From contig NC_133389.1 of NCBI RefSeq assembly GCF_047511655.1, positions 28,231,501-28,295,500 of the forward strand: DNA of 64,000 nt. The letters are read 5' to 3'. Shown here piece by piece: positions 11,143-21,961 of the stretch (the stretch's first letter is position 1; the number at the start of each line of letters is the position of its first letter). This DNA comes from Castor canadensis. Taxonomy: Eukaryota; Chordata; Mammalia; Rodentia; Castoridae. Position numbers and translations under genes: made by a program. The notes beneath the pieces were generated by a model. It made no database searches, was not told the DNA's origin, and worked only from the letters and a program-made list of their open reading frames with translations.

Positions 11143-12349
11143 ATTAAATTAAATTAAAGTGAAAGTTAAATTAAAAAAAGAAAATGTAGTATCACTTGTG
11201 GGTTAATATTGAACTGATGAAATACTGATATTCTATCAATGTATCTCTCACATTCTTCATGAGCACATCCAGACTGGACAGTGGGGATGCCAAAGACTTC
11301 CCAATAAACAGTATTCCTGTCTCCTCTAGTTTAAGCTTGCTAATTGCAATAGGCAAATCCACCAGGCTGGACCTGAACCTGTCACAGCTGGAAGATGCCT
11401 GGCCTCTTGGGCTTCCGTGCTGGCAATTGTTGCTGAGGTCCCCAGTAGTTTCTGCTGGCCCCCTGACTGCAGCACTGTTGCTTTCCCACCAGGCATTTGG
11501 CTTTGCTAGTCACAGAGAGGTCAGAGAACCTGGAGTGCATTTGCCCAGCTCCTGCCAAACCTGCCTCGGCCTCCTCCGGGCGGAGTCCAGGTTCCTCATA
11601 CACAGGACTAGGGAACTAAGCCTCAAGTTCTTGGGCTCCCCCAAACTTATGTGAATGTTGAAGTGCCTGCCCGTGGGGAGGAGAAAACAGAAATCCTGGA
11701 ATCTGTCTTTCTTGCACTACAATCATCTTTGTCCTCTGTTCTTAACACCTGAGCAGGAGGAGAGGTCTGTCTTAGGCTCTCCACTGTCTCTGTACCAGGT
11801 CCCCCAGTCCTTAGGTCAGCAGACCTCAAAATCCAGCTACCACAGGCAGAAGTGGAAGAAACCACATGCTAGGAGTCATCCTGGATTAGTCCTTGGCGTG
11901 GTTAAAGGGAGCTCTAGGAATTTGGCATTCTTGTTCCTCCTGACCAGGTCTGTCTCTCAAGACTTTCCCTATTTTGGATATCAGAAGCAAATTATTAACT
12001 TTCTTTTTGTTACAGTAAGAACTCTATCTGTCCCACCTATTCCCCACCCTCATCCCACCCCATCAACAGCTCTCCCTCTATTTATCGCATATAGATTTCA
12101 TGGGTGGATTAAGGTAAAGTCAAATGCACAGCACTAGCACCACTAAGTAAAAACGTATACTTAGAAACATCATTCTACATTTCATTTAATGTGCAATTTT
12201 GGGGGCAACTAGTAAGATTAAATATTTTAAAGACATGTCTCATGTTTATAGAAATATGTTACATTTTCTTATTGTTTTATAATAGTTCTTTGTAGTAAAG
12301 CTATTAACTCTGCCTTACTTATTGCATAATTATTCTATACAATGTTTAA

Positions 12350-12350
<1 letters not shown>
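11143..12350. other. 1.2 kb non-coding stretch
   Basis: No exon is supported. Overlapping frames on + (11259-11654 and 11655-12137) and - lack domain signatures. The sequence is not obviously repetitive, so it is unique or very old DNA. Confidence 0.4.

Positions 12351-12374
<24 letters not shown>
12351..12374. repeat. (TC)n microsatellite
   Basis: Twelve uninterrupted TC units on the + strand, directly beside the A-tail side of the following B1 copy. Confidence 0.97.
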
Positions 12375-12380
<6 letters not shown>

Positions 12381-12470
12381 TGTAGTCCAGGCTGACCCTC
12401 AAACTCTCAATCCTTCTCCCTCAGCCACCTGAGTGCTGGGATCATAGGCACATGCCACACACCTAGTAAT
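12375..12470 (-). mobile_element. B1-type SINE
   Basis: The - strand carries the 7SL-type order. On + it appears as gtagtccaggctgaccctca, ctcagccacctgagtgctgg and catgccacacacc. The microsatellite next to it probably grew from its tail. Confidence 0.78.
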
Positions 12471-14735
12471 GTTTTTGTTCTTATAACATATTTTGTGTAG
12501 ATAGATATAATATTCTTACATTTCTGTTTATTTCATATGTACTCCACCTATATTTTCTAACACATTTTGTTCCTCATTAAAATTTTATTTTTCCCTTTAC
12601 ATATTGGAAATTTACTTTCAGATATAATGTAAGGTGAAGATCTAACTTGGTTACTTCCAAATTGCTAATTTTCCCAGAATCATTTGATAAGCATTCTAGA
12701 AGGTAAATGTTTGTACTGCCGTATCTGGTACAGATAACTTACTTTGTGTTTTTCTCCCCCTAACTTTTTTTGAATGGCAAATACTTTTAACCTCTTGTTT
12801 CCAAAGGAGTGGTTCCCCTTTGGAATAATCTCTTCAGAAGGCTAAGGATACTTACATTGCTGGAAAGTTCTTTTCTGACTTCCTTTGGAAATTTATTTTG
12901 GAAGCAGCTTTTGAGCCACATAGAAAACCAATCTTGTAACCTAACAGGGCTTTTTTTGGACCCACATTACATCCTGCAGTTTGATCACACTGGCTTTACC
13001 AGGTAATGTGGTGCAAATTTTTTCTCCAAAGAAAAAATGCACTTTTGATGCATGTTGAAGACAGAAAGTAGGCTGGACCTTGGTTCTCCTGTGTTTGTTT
13101 AAAATCAGTCTTATGCCTTAGTAGTTGCATTTGGTCAGGGGTGTGTGTGCACACACACACATGAGGTTCAACCTTCCTGTTCTGTCTAAACAACTGTAGA
13201 TACAAACCAAAGTCCAACATGGGCAATACAAGCAAGAGAAAAAGTCTGTGCATCTGGAAAGGAGATGACCTTCAAAAGATACTGGCCCCTAAACAAGCTC
13301 AGTGGGCAGGAGGGACTCCTCCCATCTGCCTCCAGGAAGAGGCTCATTGGATCCTGGTGCTCAGCAGAGAGAGTGTGTAGTTCTTGGAACAAGATGAACT
13401 CTGTATGTCAGGAACAGAGCTCACAGTTCCGTTTAATTTTTTCCAAGGCCCTACACATTTCTAACAAAAATATTGACTAAGGGGAATAAATGCCAAAATG
13501 GATAGCGCTCTGAATTTTATACATATCCCAATTTTCTAATTGCTACAGCTATGCCAACAATGCATACTGAAAGAGTGCCCCAGGAGGAAGAGGTCTCAGA
13601 ACACGCCACAGGACAGGATTGCAAATTTCAGTGATTACCAACAATTAAAGTGGGCAGTCAACATGTAATTTTCTTTTTAGGCATGGACATAGAAAAAGAA
13701 ACAATTTTCTGGGTTGGAATAGATAGAAACAGAGCTAGTTCCTTTTCTCTAAAAAACCATAGTTGATCAAGTTGGGATTGATGCTAATACATCCTCCCCT
13801 ATTTTGCTTTTAAAATTGAGGGACATAGAAATTAGTGAAATTAAATTCATAAGCAAAACAGAGAAATGTTTGGCTTGTAGAAAAACAAGAAAGTGAACAT
13901 TCAAGCAATGGGAGAGGCAGGAACACAAAGGTGACTCTCTAGGACAATTGAAATTATGACCCCAGGTAAGACTAGATCCATGTTTCTCTGTTCTGCATTT
14001 GGTCTTTTCCCACACATTGACTTAATTCTGCCTCACTGCAGACTAGCTTTTGTTGTGTGTCAGAGCAGGTGTCTGTCCTAAGCTATAATGCAGAGGCACT
14101 GTCCACCATATTGCTTTGAATTTGATTGTCAAAAATCCTGCTGTTGGAGTTGCTGCTTTCATGCCAGAAACAATGTAGATTTCAGCAATTCCCTTATAGA
14201 TAAATATAAAGGGCCTCGAGAAAGGGCCACTTTTTAAAATTTGCTTCTAAGTGCCATATGGGATCATGGTGGACCACAGTGGAACCATTCTGATTGGTTC
14301 AGGTCGGTTAGGGGTCCATTCCTGGACCAATCACCTAGAGCCATAAGGTTAAGATCATCTAATAATGATATAGCCCTTATGGGAAAGGCAAAGCACTCTG
14401 GAGAGAAGGGATGCACCAAGTAGTTCAGCTATTACTTTTCCATTCTTCCACTCTAGGTGTTTGGTGAGTCAGTTCTACATTTTCTCTTTTCTTTGAAAAA
14501 TTTTCTTGCTTTGCTCTTCTTCTTTGCTGAATTTAAATTCTGATAGGACCACAGCATATGCTTCAGAGCCAGGGCAAATAAAAATACTACTTGTACCTTT
14601 AACAAATAGTTAACAGGCACATCAATTCATTTATTAGGTGGTTAGTCTGAGTATAAAAATCTTTGCTGAATATTTTCTTGACTTCTATGGTATCCATGCA
14701 AGATTATTTGACCCATGTTGTTTCTTTTGGGAGGA
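12471..14735. other. 2.3 kb non-coding stretch
   Basis: AT-rich, and no SINE was recognised. A self-complementary alternating purine/pyrimidine tract lies at 13139-13161. The block at 14250-14345 contains two inverted CCAAT-like words (gattggttcagg and ggaccaatcacc) and faintly resembles the 3' part of a mammalian interspersed repeat. Confidence 0.4.
13139..13161. repeat. Self-complementary (GT)n(CA)n tract
   Basis: A GT run passes directly into a CA run around the centre TGCA, so one strand can fold on itself perfectly. Alternating purine/pyrimidine runs of this type can adopt left-handed DNA; that consequence is general knowledge, not shown here. Confidence 0.9.
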
Positions 14736-14737
14736 GA

Positions 14738-14945
14738 TCTAGTTTAAAAGACTTGGGCTGGCAGCTGAATTCTAGTCCTAGCTCTTCCACTAATTAGACA
14801 GCCCCTGCCCCTTAGGATGTGCTCTTAAACTCTGTATTTCTGTCTACTCTTCTGAAATATGGGAAAAATTAAATGTACCCAGATCTAGCTCAGAAAGCTG
14901 TTATGAAGCCCAAAGAGTAAAATCAATGAATGTGCTGGTAACATA
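14738..14945 (+). repeat. MIR element
   Basis: The MIR order is visible in worn form: an agtcctagctcttccacta block, a ctcttaaactctgtatttctg block, a gaaatatgggaaaaatt block and a gctgttatgaag block. Divergence is high. Confidence 0.6.
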
Positions 14946-15052
14946 GGCAATATAATAATCTGTATTAGAATATCAAGGCTAATTAATCTTCAGCCATTGA
15001 TCCTAACATGACCCCCATCATCAGAAAATGACAGCTGCTTCCCATTGATGGC

Positions 15053-15256
15053 CCACTGGGGTTTGAACTCAGGGCCTCACACTTACAAGGCAGGTGCTCT
15101 CACCACTTGTGCCACTCCACCAGCCCTGTTTTTATGTTGGGTATTTTCAAGAGAGGGCCTCTTGAACTATTTGTCAGGGCTAGCTTCAAACTGAGAGTTA
15201 TATGATCTCTGCCTCCTCAATAACTAAAATTATAGGCGTGAACCACCAGTGCCTGA
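15053..15256 (-). mobile_element. Composite B1-like/tRNA-like SINE
   Basis: Complete on the - strand: the tRNA-like unit (gggtttgaactcagggcc to gccactccaccagccc on +), the linker (agagagggcctcttgaactatttgtc) and the 7SL-like unit ending gtgaaccaccagtgcc. Confidence 0.87.
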
Positions 15257-15928
15257 TATGATTTTTCAATCTAAATAGCATTTCTGATTATGGATTTTTA
15301 TGATTTTATTAGGTGGCTCTTGTCAAAGAACTGTGATGTGGCTGTTATATTGGAATTGAAACCATGAGTAGTTGAATCGATAGTCCTATATCACATCAAA
15401 GATAAGAGCCTAAGGGAAGACTGACATTTTTCTAGTATCAAATCATTGTGGACATTGAGATACATTATCCAATAAAATTCTTTAGCCTTTTCTTTATCCT
15501 TATTTATCTTTACTCTTTGCATCATTTTCTACTACATTATTCTTATTAATGTTGTTAGTAACTATAGTTAGCACTTACTGAATCCTAGTAACTACTTGCT
15601 AAGGTAATATTACTACTTGCTAAATATTTTTATGCATCCCATTCTATGTTTAATATATTATCCAAATGGTTTCTTCCAGAAACCTCATCTGATAAGCACT
15701 ATTACTACTGTCTAACAAAGTAGGAGAAAAGGCAGGGGCCAAAAACAATGGAGGTGGAAATCCATGTTTTCCTGATTTTTGCATTTGCTTGACTAAGAGA
15801 TGAAGTGATGCCTGGACAATTGCTGCAGGACCATAAGCATCCTCTTGCCACCTTGTCATTGGCTTGGTAAGTTTTACAGCTACCATCATGCCTTGCATAC
15901 AGCAGGCATATGATACATGCCAAGTTCT
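15257..15928. other. Non-coding stretch, nothing recognised
   Basis: AT-rich DNA with no convincing frame or repeat. Confidence 0.4.
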
Positions 15929-16396
15929 TTTAATTAATTAATTTATTTTTATCATCTTATTATTGTTATACTGAGATACAATATGACATTTAAAAAATTT
16001 CTTATGCTATATCATATTTGAACTTACCCCCCATCATTCTCCTTTATCCCCTCCCTATTCCTGGAATAGTTTCAATAGGTCCCATTTTTCCATTCTTATA
16101 CATGAGAACATACTATTTCCACCACATTTACCTTCCTACACCCTTTCCTTATATCTTCCCCCCTCCCACTGATATCAGTTCTCCAGACAGGACCTATTTG
16201 CCTTCTTGTTCTCCGTTTTGTTATTTTTTTAAAGACCTTTTTGTTTGTTTAAGATAGCTGTACAGGGTGTTTTCTTGTGACATTTGCATTTATACATGTA
16301 TTACAACCTGAATTGGTTCAGGTTGAATAGGTTCCCTCTATTTTTCTCCTTTCTATTTTAGTCTCCTTCTTATGGTGATTTCAACAGGTTTAAAAA

Positions 16397-16400
<4 letters not shown>

Positions 16401-16444
<44 letters not shown>

Positions 16445-16465
16445 GTCTATATATATATATATATT
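16401..16465. repeat. (TC)n then (TA)n microsatellite
   Basis: A TC run of about 40 bases with two interruptions, followed by ctgtc and a TA run. It sits where the A-tail of the nested SINE or the L1 UTR would be. Confidence 0.95.
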
Positions 16466-16469
16466 GTTT

Positions 16470-16637
16470 ATTTATTTTTTTGCTGTACTGGGCTTGAACT
16501 TAGGGCCTTCACCTTCAGCCACTGCACCAGCCCTATGGTTGTGAAGGTTTTCGAGATAGGGCTTCAAACCTCAATCTTCCTGATCTCTGCCTCCTGAGTA
16601 GCTAGGATTATAGGTTGTGAGCCATTGGTTCCCAGCA
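16470..16637 (-). mobile_element. Composite SINE inserted in the L1 3' UTR
   Basis: The tRNA-like unit (ctgtactgggcttgaactta to cagccactgcaccagccc on +) is followed by the 7SL-like unit ending gtgagccattggttccc. L1 sequence continues on both sides, so this insertion is younger than the L1. Confidence 0.85.
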
Positions 16638-17294
16638 AAAATTCTATATTCATTCTTGTATAGGAAGTACATCAACCACATTTACCATCTTAACTTCCTT
16701 CTTTTACCCTCCCTCTCTTGTATGTAACCTCCCCTTAGTGTGACCTGTTTTTCATAATATTGCTGTATTTGTTTTAGGTCTATATTCCACATATGAGAGA
16801 AAACATGTGCCCTTTGGTTTTCTGAACCTGGCTAACATCACTTAGAATGATGTTCTCCAGTTCCATCCATTTATCTGCAAACGACAAAATTTCATTCTTC
16901 TTTATGGCTTAATAAAATTCCATTATGTATAAATACCACATTTTCTTAATCTGTTCATCAGTAGTGGGGCATCTTGGCTGTTTCCATAGCTTAGCTATTG
17001 TGAATAGTGCTGCAATAAACATAGGTGTGCAGGTGCCTTTGTTGTAACCTGACTTACATTCCTTCAGGTGTATCTCTAGGAATGGAATGACTGGATCGTA
17101 TGGCAGTTCTTTTTTCAGTTTGTTGAGGATCTTCCATACCATTTGCCATAGTGGTTGTACTAATTCACATCCCCAACAGCAGCATATCAGGTTTCTTTTT
17201 CCCCACATCCTTGCCAACATTTGTTGTTGTTTGTGTTCTTGATGGTAGCCATTCTAACAGGAGTGAGGTAGAATCTTCATGTGGTTTTGATTTT

Positions 17295-17799
17295 CTGCCA
17301 AGTTCTTTACAGGCATTAACTGACTCCTTGATCCTCATAACAAAACCCAGAAATACAGGGCTTCTTATCTCAATTTTGTGGAAGGAAAACTTAAAGTTTA
17401 GAGAGGTCAAAGTGATTTATTCCAAGTGGCCCAGTCAAGTCAGGGACCCATATTTTGAGTGTGTCCCCCTCTGCTAAGTCCTTACCCTACAATGGGCGCC
17501 TCTAGGGCCCTGATATTGAATTCAGAGTTTGTGAGGCCTGGCTTGCTTGACCCTCTCAAGCTTAGGAATTTCTGCTGTCATTTTCTCTCAAAAATCCAGT
17601 TTACCTTCCAACAGCAGAATTTGCTAAACAATCTTTTGGATCATTTTTCTTAGTTCTGTTATTCAAATCTTCTATATTCTTTCTAATTTTTTTGTCTGCT
17701 TGATCTAGCTGTTTCTAAAAGAGGCAGGTTAATGTTCCATATTGTGATTACAGATCTGTCGATTTCTCCTTGTAATTGGATCAGGTTTGTATTATTTGT
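17295..17799. other. Non-coding stretch; MIR-like start
   Basis: At 17295-17460 a block with cttacaggcattaactgact, cctcataacaaaacccagaaa and ttagagaggtcaaagtgatt resembles a MIR or L2 on the - strand. The rest is AT-rich and unassigned. Confidence 0.4.
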
Positions 17800-17896
17800 T
17801 TTGTACTCCAGGCTTAGCTGGCCTCAAATGTGAAATTCTTCTGCCTCAGGCTTGTGAGATGGGATTACAGATGCGTGCCACTATGCCTGACTGGGA
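17800..17896 (-). mobile_element. B1-type SINE
   Basis: On + it reads actccaggcttagctggcct, then ggcttgtgagatgggattac and gcgtgccactatgcctgac, the complement of a B1 monomer. Confidence 0.72.
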
Positions 17897-17969
17897 TCAG
17901 TTTTTATACTGTATATTTAAATTCTGTACGGTTTTCTTTTCTTCTTTCCTTTCCTTCATTTATTTATGC

Positions 17970-18144
17970 TTTTGTATGTGTGCTAGGGATCAAACCTTGG
18001 TCCTTGCACATGCTAAGCAAGCACTCTACTGAGCTACATTACCAGCCCTTGGTTTTTTGAGACAGAATCTCACTAATGTAGTCTAGGCTTGAACCTCCTG
18101 CCGCACTTCCTCAAATGATGGAATTACAGGTGTGTACACTGTGT
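17970..18144 (-). mobile_element. B1-ID dimeric SINE
   Basis: In - orientation a B1 monomer (18050-18144) is followed directly by an ID unit (17970-18052; on + gctagggatcaaaccttgg to tgagctacattaccagccc). This B1 plus ID order is the known rodent B1-dID arrangement. Confidence 0.78.
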
Positions 18145-18373
18145 TTTCTTCTTACCATAGCTTTGTTTCTTTGTCTCTATTCTAGACTTCTATATAAAGA
18201 TAAAGTTTTTTATGGTCTCCAGTTTTAAACCCCCTTTTGGGGAAGCTATATCATTTTAAATATTTAAAGTGATGATTCTAAATGTTGAATTTTTATACAT
18301 CCAATTTTAAATTTTATAAAATAAATTATTCAATATTTCTATCCTTCTTAAAAAGTGATAAGAAGAATACACT

Positions 18374-18461
18374 TAGGCCAGGGGTAGAGCTCAAGCAGTA
18401 GAGCATTTGCCTAGCGTACACAAGGCCCTGGGTTCAATCCCCAGTACCACCAAAAAAAAAT
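18374..18461 (+). mobile_element. ID-type SINE
   Basis: ggccaggggtagagctcaag, tagagcatttgcctagcgta, gccctgggttcaatcccc and an A9 tail: an ID unit with both polymerase III boxes. Confidence 0.87.
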
Positions 18462-19069
18462 TTACCTATTAAATACTGTACCACAATCTTCTTATTGTTT
18501 AGAATATTAATTTATTCTCCTTTTAAAAACATCATCATTTATTTTGTTTTTTATTATAGTCAGTATTAATTAAGCTTATGGAAACATATTTTCTCATTCT
18601 GTGTTCACCATCGTTTTGTATTCCATGCTTTTACTTATCTTTTATTTTCTTCTTTTCTTTCTCTTCTTTCTTATTACTAAATTGAAAGACTTAAGTATTC
18701 TTTTTTTTTGCTAAGAGTTTGTGAATGATAAACTCTATCAAATTATTTGTGTGTATGTTGCCATCTCTTGAATGACAACAGAGATGGATATAAAATTCTA
18801 GTTTACTAAATATACTTTAATGCATTTTGAAGATACTATTTCATTGTTATTTTAGCTTATATTGTTGTCAACAAGACACCTGCTGTTGCTTTCATTGTAA
18901 TTAATTTTAGGTGAGCTATCTTTTTCTCTCATAAGTTCTTAAAGATTTCTGGTGTATTTTCAGTTTTTTGCAGTTTTACTGTGAAGTATCTAAGTGTGGG
19001 TTTAGTTTTCTTTTTCTTATGTGATACATACAATACACTTTCCAGCCATGGACTTTTCAATTTAACTAA
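18462..19069. other. AT-rich non-coding stretch
   Basis: AT-rich, with some L1-like wording (18700-19000: gagtttgtgaatgataaact, catttcattgttattttagc). Not strong enough to place as one element. Confidence 0.35.
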
Positions 19070-19074
19070 TTAAT

Positions 19075-19286
19075 TAATTTGTCAGTACTGGAATTTGAAC
19101 TTAGGACCTTTACACTTGCTAGGAAAGTACTCTCCACTTGAGCCACACCTCCAGCCTTTTTGCTCTGATTATGTTGGAGATAGAGTCTTGTTTTTTTTTG
19201 TCCAGGCTGGCCTTAAAGTGTGATCCTCCCAATCTCAGCCTCCCAAGTAGCTAGGATTATAAGGCTTGAACCACCACGCTTGCCTT
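19075..19286 (-). mobile_element. Composite B1-like/tRNA-like SINE
   Basis: On + the tRNA-like unit (gtactggaatttgaacttag to gagccacacctccagcc) precedes a B1-like unit (gtccaggctggccttaaag to gaaccaccacgcttgcc). Confidence 0.82.
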
Positions 19287-19685
19287 CAACCTACGAGTTT
19301 TGTCATTGCATAATTCTGGCAAATTTACAGATACGACCTGTTCAATTATTACCTCATCATTTATTATTTTTTTCTTCTGGAACTCTTAGGAGATGCATAG
19401 TTTCTTACCTTAATGTATGTAAGACTTTTATTGTACTGTGTCCTGTATTCCAAATGAGTTTGGTGATACTGTGATCCAATTCCTTAATTTACTCTTTAAC
19501 AGTATCTAGTTCTGTCCTATTATGTATTTAACTTCAATTTATATTTTTTATTTCAAAATACCTAATCAATTTTGTCATACATACAGTTCTTATTTCTGCT
19601 TCTGTTCCTTTTTTAAAAAGTGGATTTTAGCATGCTACACATACTTATGTTTTAGTCTTTTTCAGGAAAACCTCTAAGATTTATT
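19287..19685. other. AT-rich non-coding stretch
   Basis: Nothing firmly recognised. Confidence 0.35.
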
Positions 19686-19696
19686 GAGCAAATTAT

Positions 19697-19781
19697 ATTT
19701 ATTTATTTCAGCTCTGGGGATTGAACCCAGGGCCTTGTGCATGCTAGGTAAGAGCTGTACCACTGAGCTCCAGCTCCAGCT
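19697..19781 (-). mobile_element. ID-type SINE with target duplication
   Basis: On + ctctggggattgaacccagg to gtaccactgagctccagc, the complement of an ID unit. An 11-bp direct repeat GAG(C/T)AAATTAT at 19686-19696 and 19782-19792 marks the insertion. Confidence 0.88.
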
Positions 19782-19792
19782 GAGTAAATTAT

Positions 19793-20793
19793 TTTTAATT
19801 AATTGCTTTGGATGTGGTTCTTCTTAGTGTTATCCTTGCTTTCTTCAAATGCTTTGCAACAGTCTTACACTTTTTTTCTGTCTCTTTCCCATTTAGTAGG
19901 TTTGTGAGCATTTCCTGTCAGTTCCCCACCCCTCACCCAGCATCTCAATGTTCTGAGTGCTTCAGATCCAGGTGCCAGGTGGCAGGAGCTTACTGCAGTG
20001 CCTGCTTGTGGGGTTATGTTTCTGTGTCCTGCCTCCCTGGGCTTCCCTCCTGCCATTATCAAAGCTGGATACTTACACATAAGTCAACAGCAGTTTTCTT
20101 TTTTAGCTTCCTTTCATATTCAGGTAACTGTTCCACCTGACGTGGAGTCCACTTGGTCCCCATTGTTCTGCAGCAGCTGGATAGCTGTGGCTGCTGCCTG
20201 CAGACACCGAGCCCAGCAAGCTCTGGGATGTGACCCTGTCTACTTCTTGGTTTCTATTTTGTTTCTGGGTTATGAAGGTTTTTATCTTGTTTCTGAACCC
20301 AGTTGTGTTATTTTGGTTTTCTTTCTGTTGTCCTCTATTACAGCCATCTTTTTTTTTTGCGGGGGTGGGGGGAAGGAGGGCGGGAAAGGGATGCTTCAGA
20401 ATTTACTCTCTCCACTGGAAATTTTAACTCCATAATTTTACAGTGAAAAGCACTCAGAGAAGGAATATTACTCAGGTTTAATCCTAGTGTGTGTGCTTAC
20501 TTATTCATATTTTGCTTTATTCCATAAATGATTTGAGGAGTTTTTATACAACACATAACAAAATAGTAAAAGATAACTAAGCTATTAAAAAGTAAGATAT
20601 AAATAAAATACTAAAATACTAAGAAACATAATGCAGAGTTGGTCTATATTTGCCTCCGAGCTTCCAGTTAGCCAAAGTGAATAAACACTATTACTTAGTC
20701 CTCTTTTTCCACAAAGAAAACCCTTCCCACTTCTTTGAGAGAAGTAAAGGTTTTTTTTTTTTTTCTGGCAACAAATCCTAAATAAATTTTTGA
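19793..20793. other. 1 kb non-coding stretch
   Basis: No gene is supported; the frame at 19998-20435 is an incidental open stretch. A T-run followed by a G-rich tract lies at 20349-20392. Confidence 0.4.
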
Positions 20794-21190
20794 GTGCTGG
20801 GCGCCAGTGGATCCTGGCTGTAATCCTGTAATAATGCTTGTAATCCTGGCTAGATGGGAGGCTGAGATCCAGAGGATTGTGGTTCCAGGCCATCCCAGGC
20901 AGGAAATTTGCAAGACCCCATTACAACCAGTAGCAGGGAGTGGCACATGCCTGTCATTCCAGTAATAGTGACAAGCACAAAATAGGAAGATCAGTCCAGG
21001 ACAGGTTGGGCAAAAAATGAGTCCCTATCTCCAAAGTAAACAGAGCATCGCTCCAGGACAGCTTGGGCAAAAAATGAGTCCCTATCTCCAAAACAAACAG
21101 AGCAAAAAGGGCTGCAGGTATGGCTCAAAGAAGTAGAGTGCCTGCCTCACAAGCATGAAGTCCTAAGTCAAACCCCAGTATTGCCAGAAA
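20794..21190 (+). mobile_element. Long multimeric SINE with internal 57-bp duplication
   Basis: Two 7SL-like units (gcgccagtggatcctggctg to ttgcaagaccccattacaac, then agggagtggcacatgcctgtc onward) are followed by a tRNA-like unit (aagggctgcaggtatggctc to cctaagtcaaaccccagta). A 57-bp segment beginning tccaggacag is present twice in tandem (20995-21051 and 21052-21108) with a few mismatches. Related in build to the 62.7 kb copy. Confidence 0.85.
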
Positions 21191-21875
21191 GAAATCTCCT
21201 GGGTGCATCAATAGAGTGTCCTCAAGAGAGAATGCTGAAAGGTGAGGTAGATGATACCTTCAACTTTGCTACAACCTAAATGAGCAAGGTTGACTCTTGT
21301 AGGTTCTGCTAATGAAACCCCCACAAATAATGTCCGCTCAGCTAGCAAATGGCAGAGTTGAGGTGAACTCAGGAATGAGCGTCACCAGATGTTCCTTTAA
21401 ACTTCACAGTACTTCCTGCTCTCTAGAGATCTAAAATAGTCCCATGTCTAAACCTTGTATTAGATCACTTTGGCCAGCATGAAGTAAGACGTGCATTTCC
21501 TTATTAGTCGTTTTATTGTTACAAATGACAGGAATGCAATTTAAACCAGCTAAAGCAAAGCAAAATAAAATTTTTTACAAGTTATTGACTCTGAAACCAA
21601 ACTGCCCAAGTGCAGAGTAAGAGGAGATCCAGATGTTGAGAGAACTGACTGTAGGGGGTCTAACACCACCAGGATCCTCTGGTCCTATCTCTGCTTCTGT
21701 CTTTGCATTGCCCTTACTCCTTTCTCTCTTGGGATGGCTGCAGCCTTACCATCCTGCAACCAAAGAGAAAAGAGAGCGCTTCCTCAATGGATCAAGTTAC
21801 AGCAATCCTTGGGAGGATCCAATCACTCTTCTAGAGGTGGTTTTATCCTTGGTCTTGACCTCTTAATTTCTTTCT
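21191..21875. other. Non-coding; possible old interspersed repeat
   Basis: 21,490-21,840 has the feel of a mammalian interspersed repeat in + orientation (a ttacaaatgacaggaatgca block, then gcagccttaccatcctgcaa and ggatccaatcactctt near its end). I cannot name the family. Confidence 0.35.
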
Positions 21876-21961
21876 TTTTTTTTGGTGGTACAGGGGTTTG
21901 AACTCAGGACCTCATACTTGCTAGGCAGGCACTGTATACTTGAGCCATTCCACCAGCCCCT
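21876..21961 (-). mobile_element. tRNA-like unit of the composite SINE, alone
   Basis: On + ggtggtacaggggtttgaac to gagccattccaccagccc. Only the right-hand tRNA-like unit is present. Imperfect CTCTTAATTTCTT / CTCTCAGTTTCTT flanks suggest an insertion of this short form. Confidence 0.82.

Larger units (their letters stand above)
15929..17294 (-). mobile_element. L1 3' portion with ORF2 C-terminus, split by a SINE
   Basis: The - strand reads from the ORF2 C-terminal region (17294 down to about 16905) into a long 3' UTR and an AT-rich tail near 15929-15950. The frame at 16909-17220 keeps the recognisable ORF2 C-terminal order: a KKELPYDPVIPFLEI block, TCTPMFIAALFTIAKLWKQP, then KKMWYLYIMEFY. 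This is the end of the L1 reverse-transcriptase/endonuclease protein. The copy is 5' truncated at about 17,294 and lacks ORF1, the endonuclease and the polymerase, so it is not active. A composite SINE and a TC/TA microsatellite lie inside its 3' UTR (16,401-16,636). Confidence 0.88.

Noticed and set aside
16909-17220. A - strand protein-like frame of 103 residues
   Set aside because: It is real protein-derived sequence, but it is the L1 ORF2 C-terminus in a truncated element, not a host gene; reported as a mobile element.
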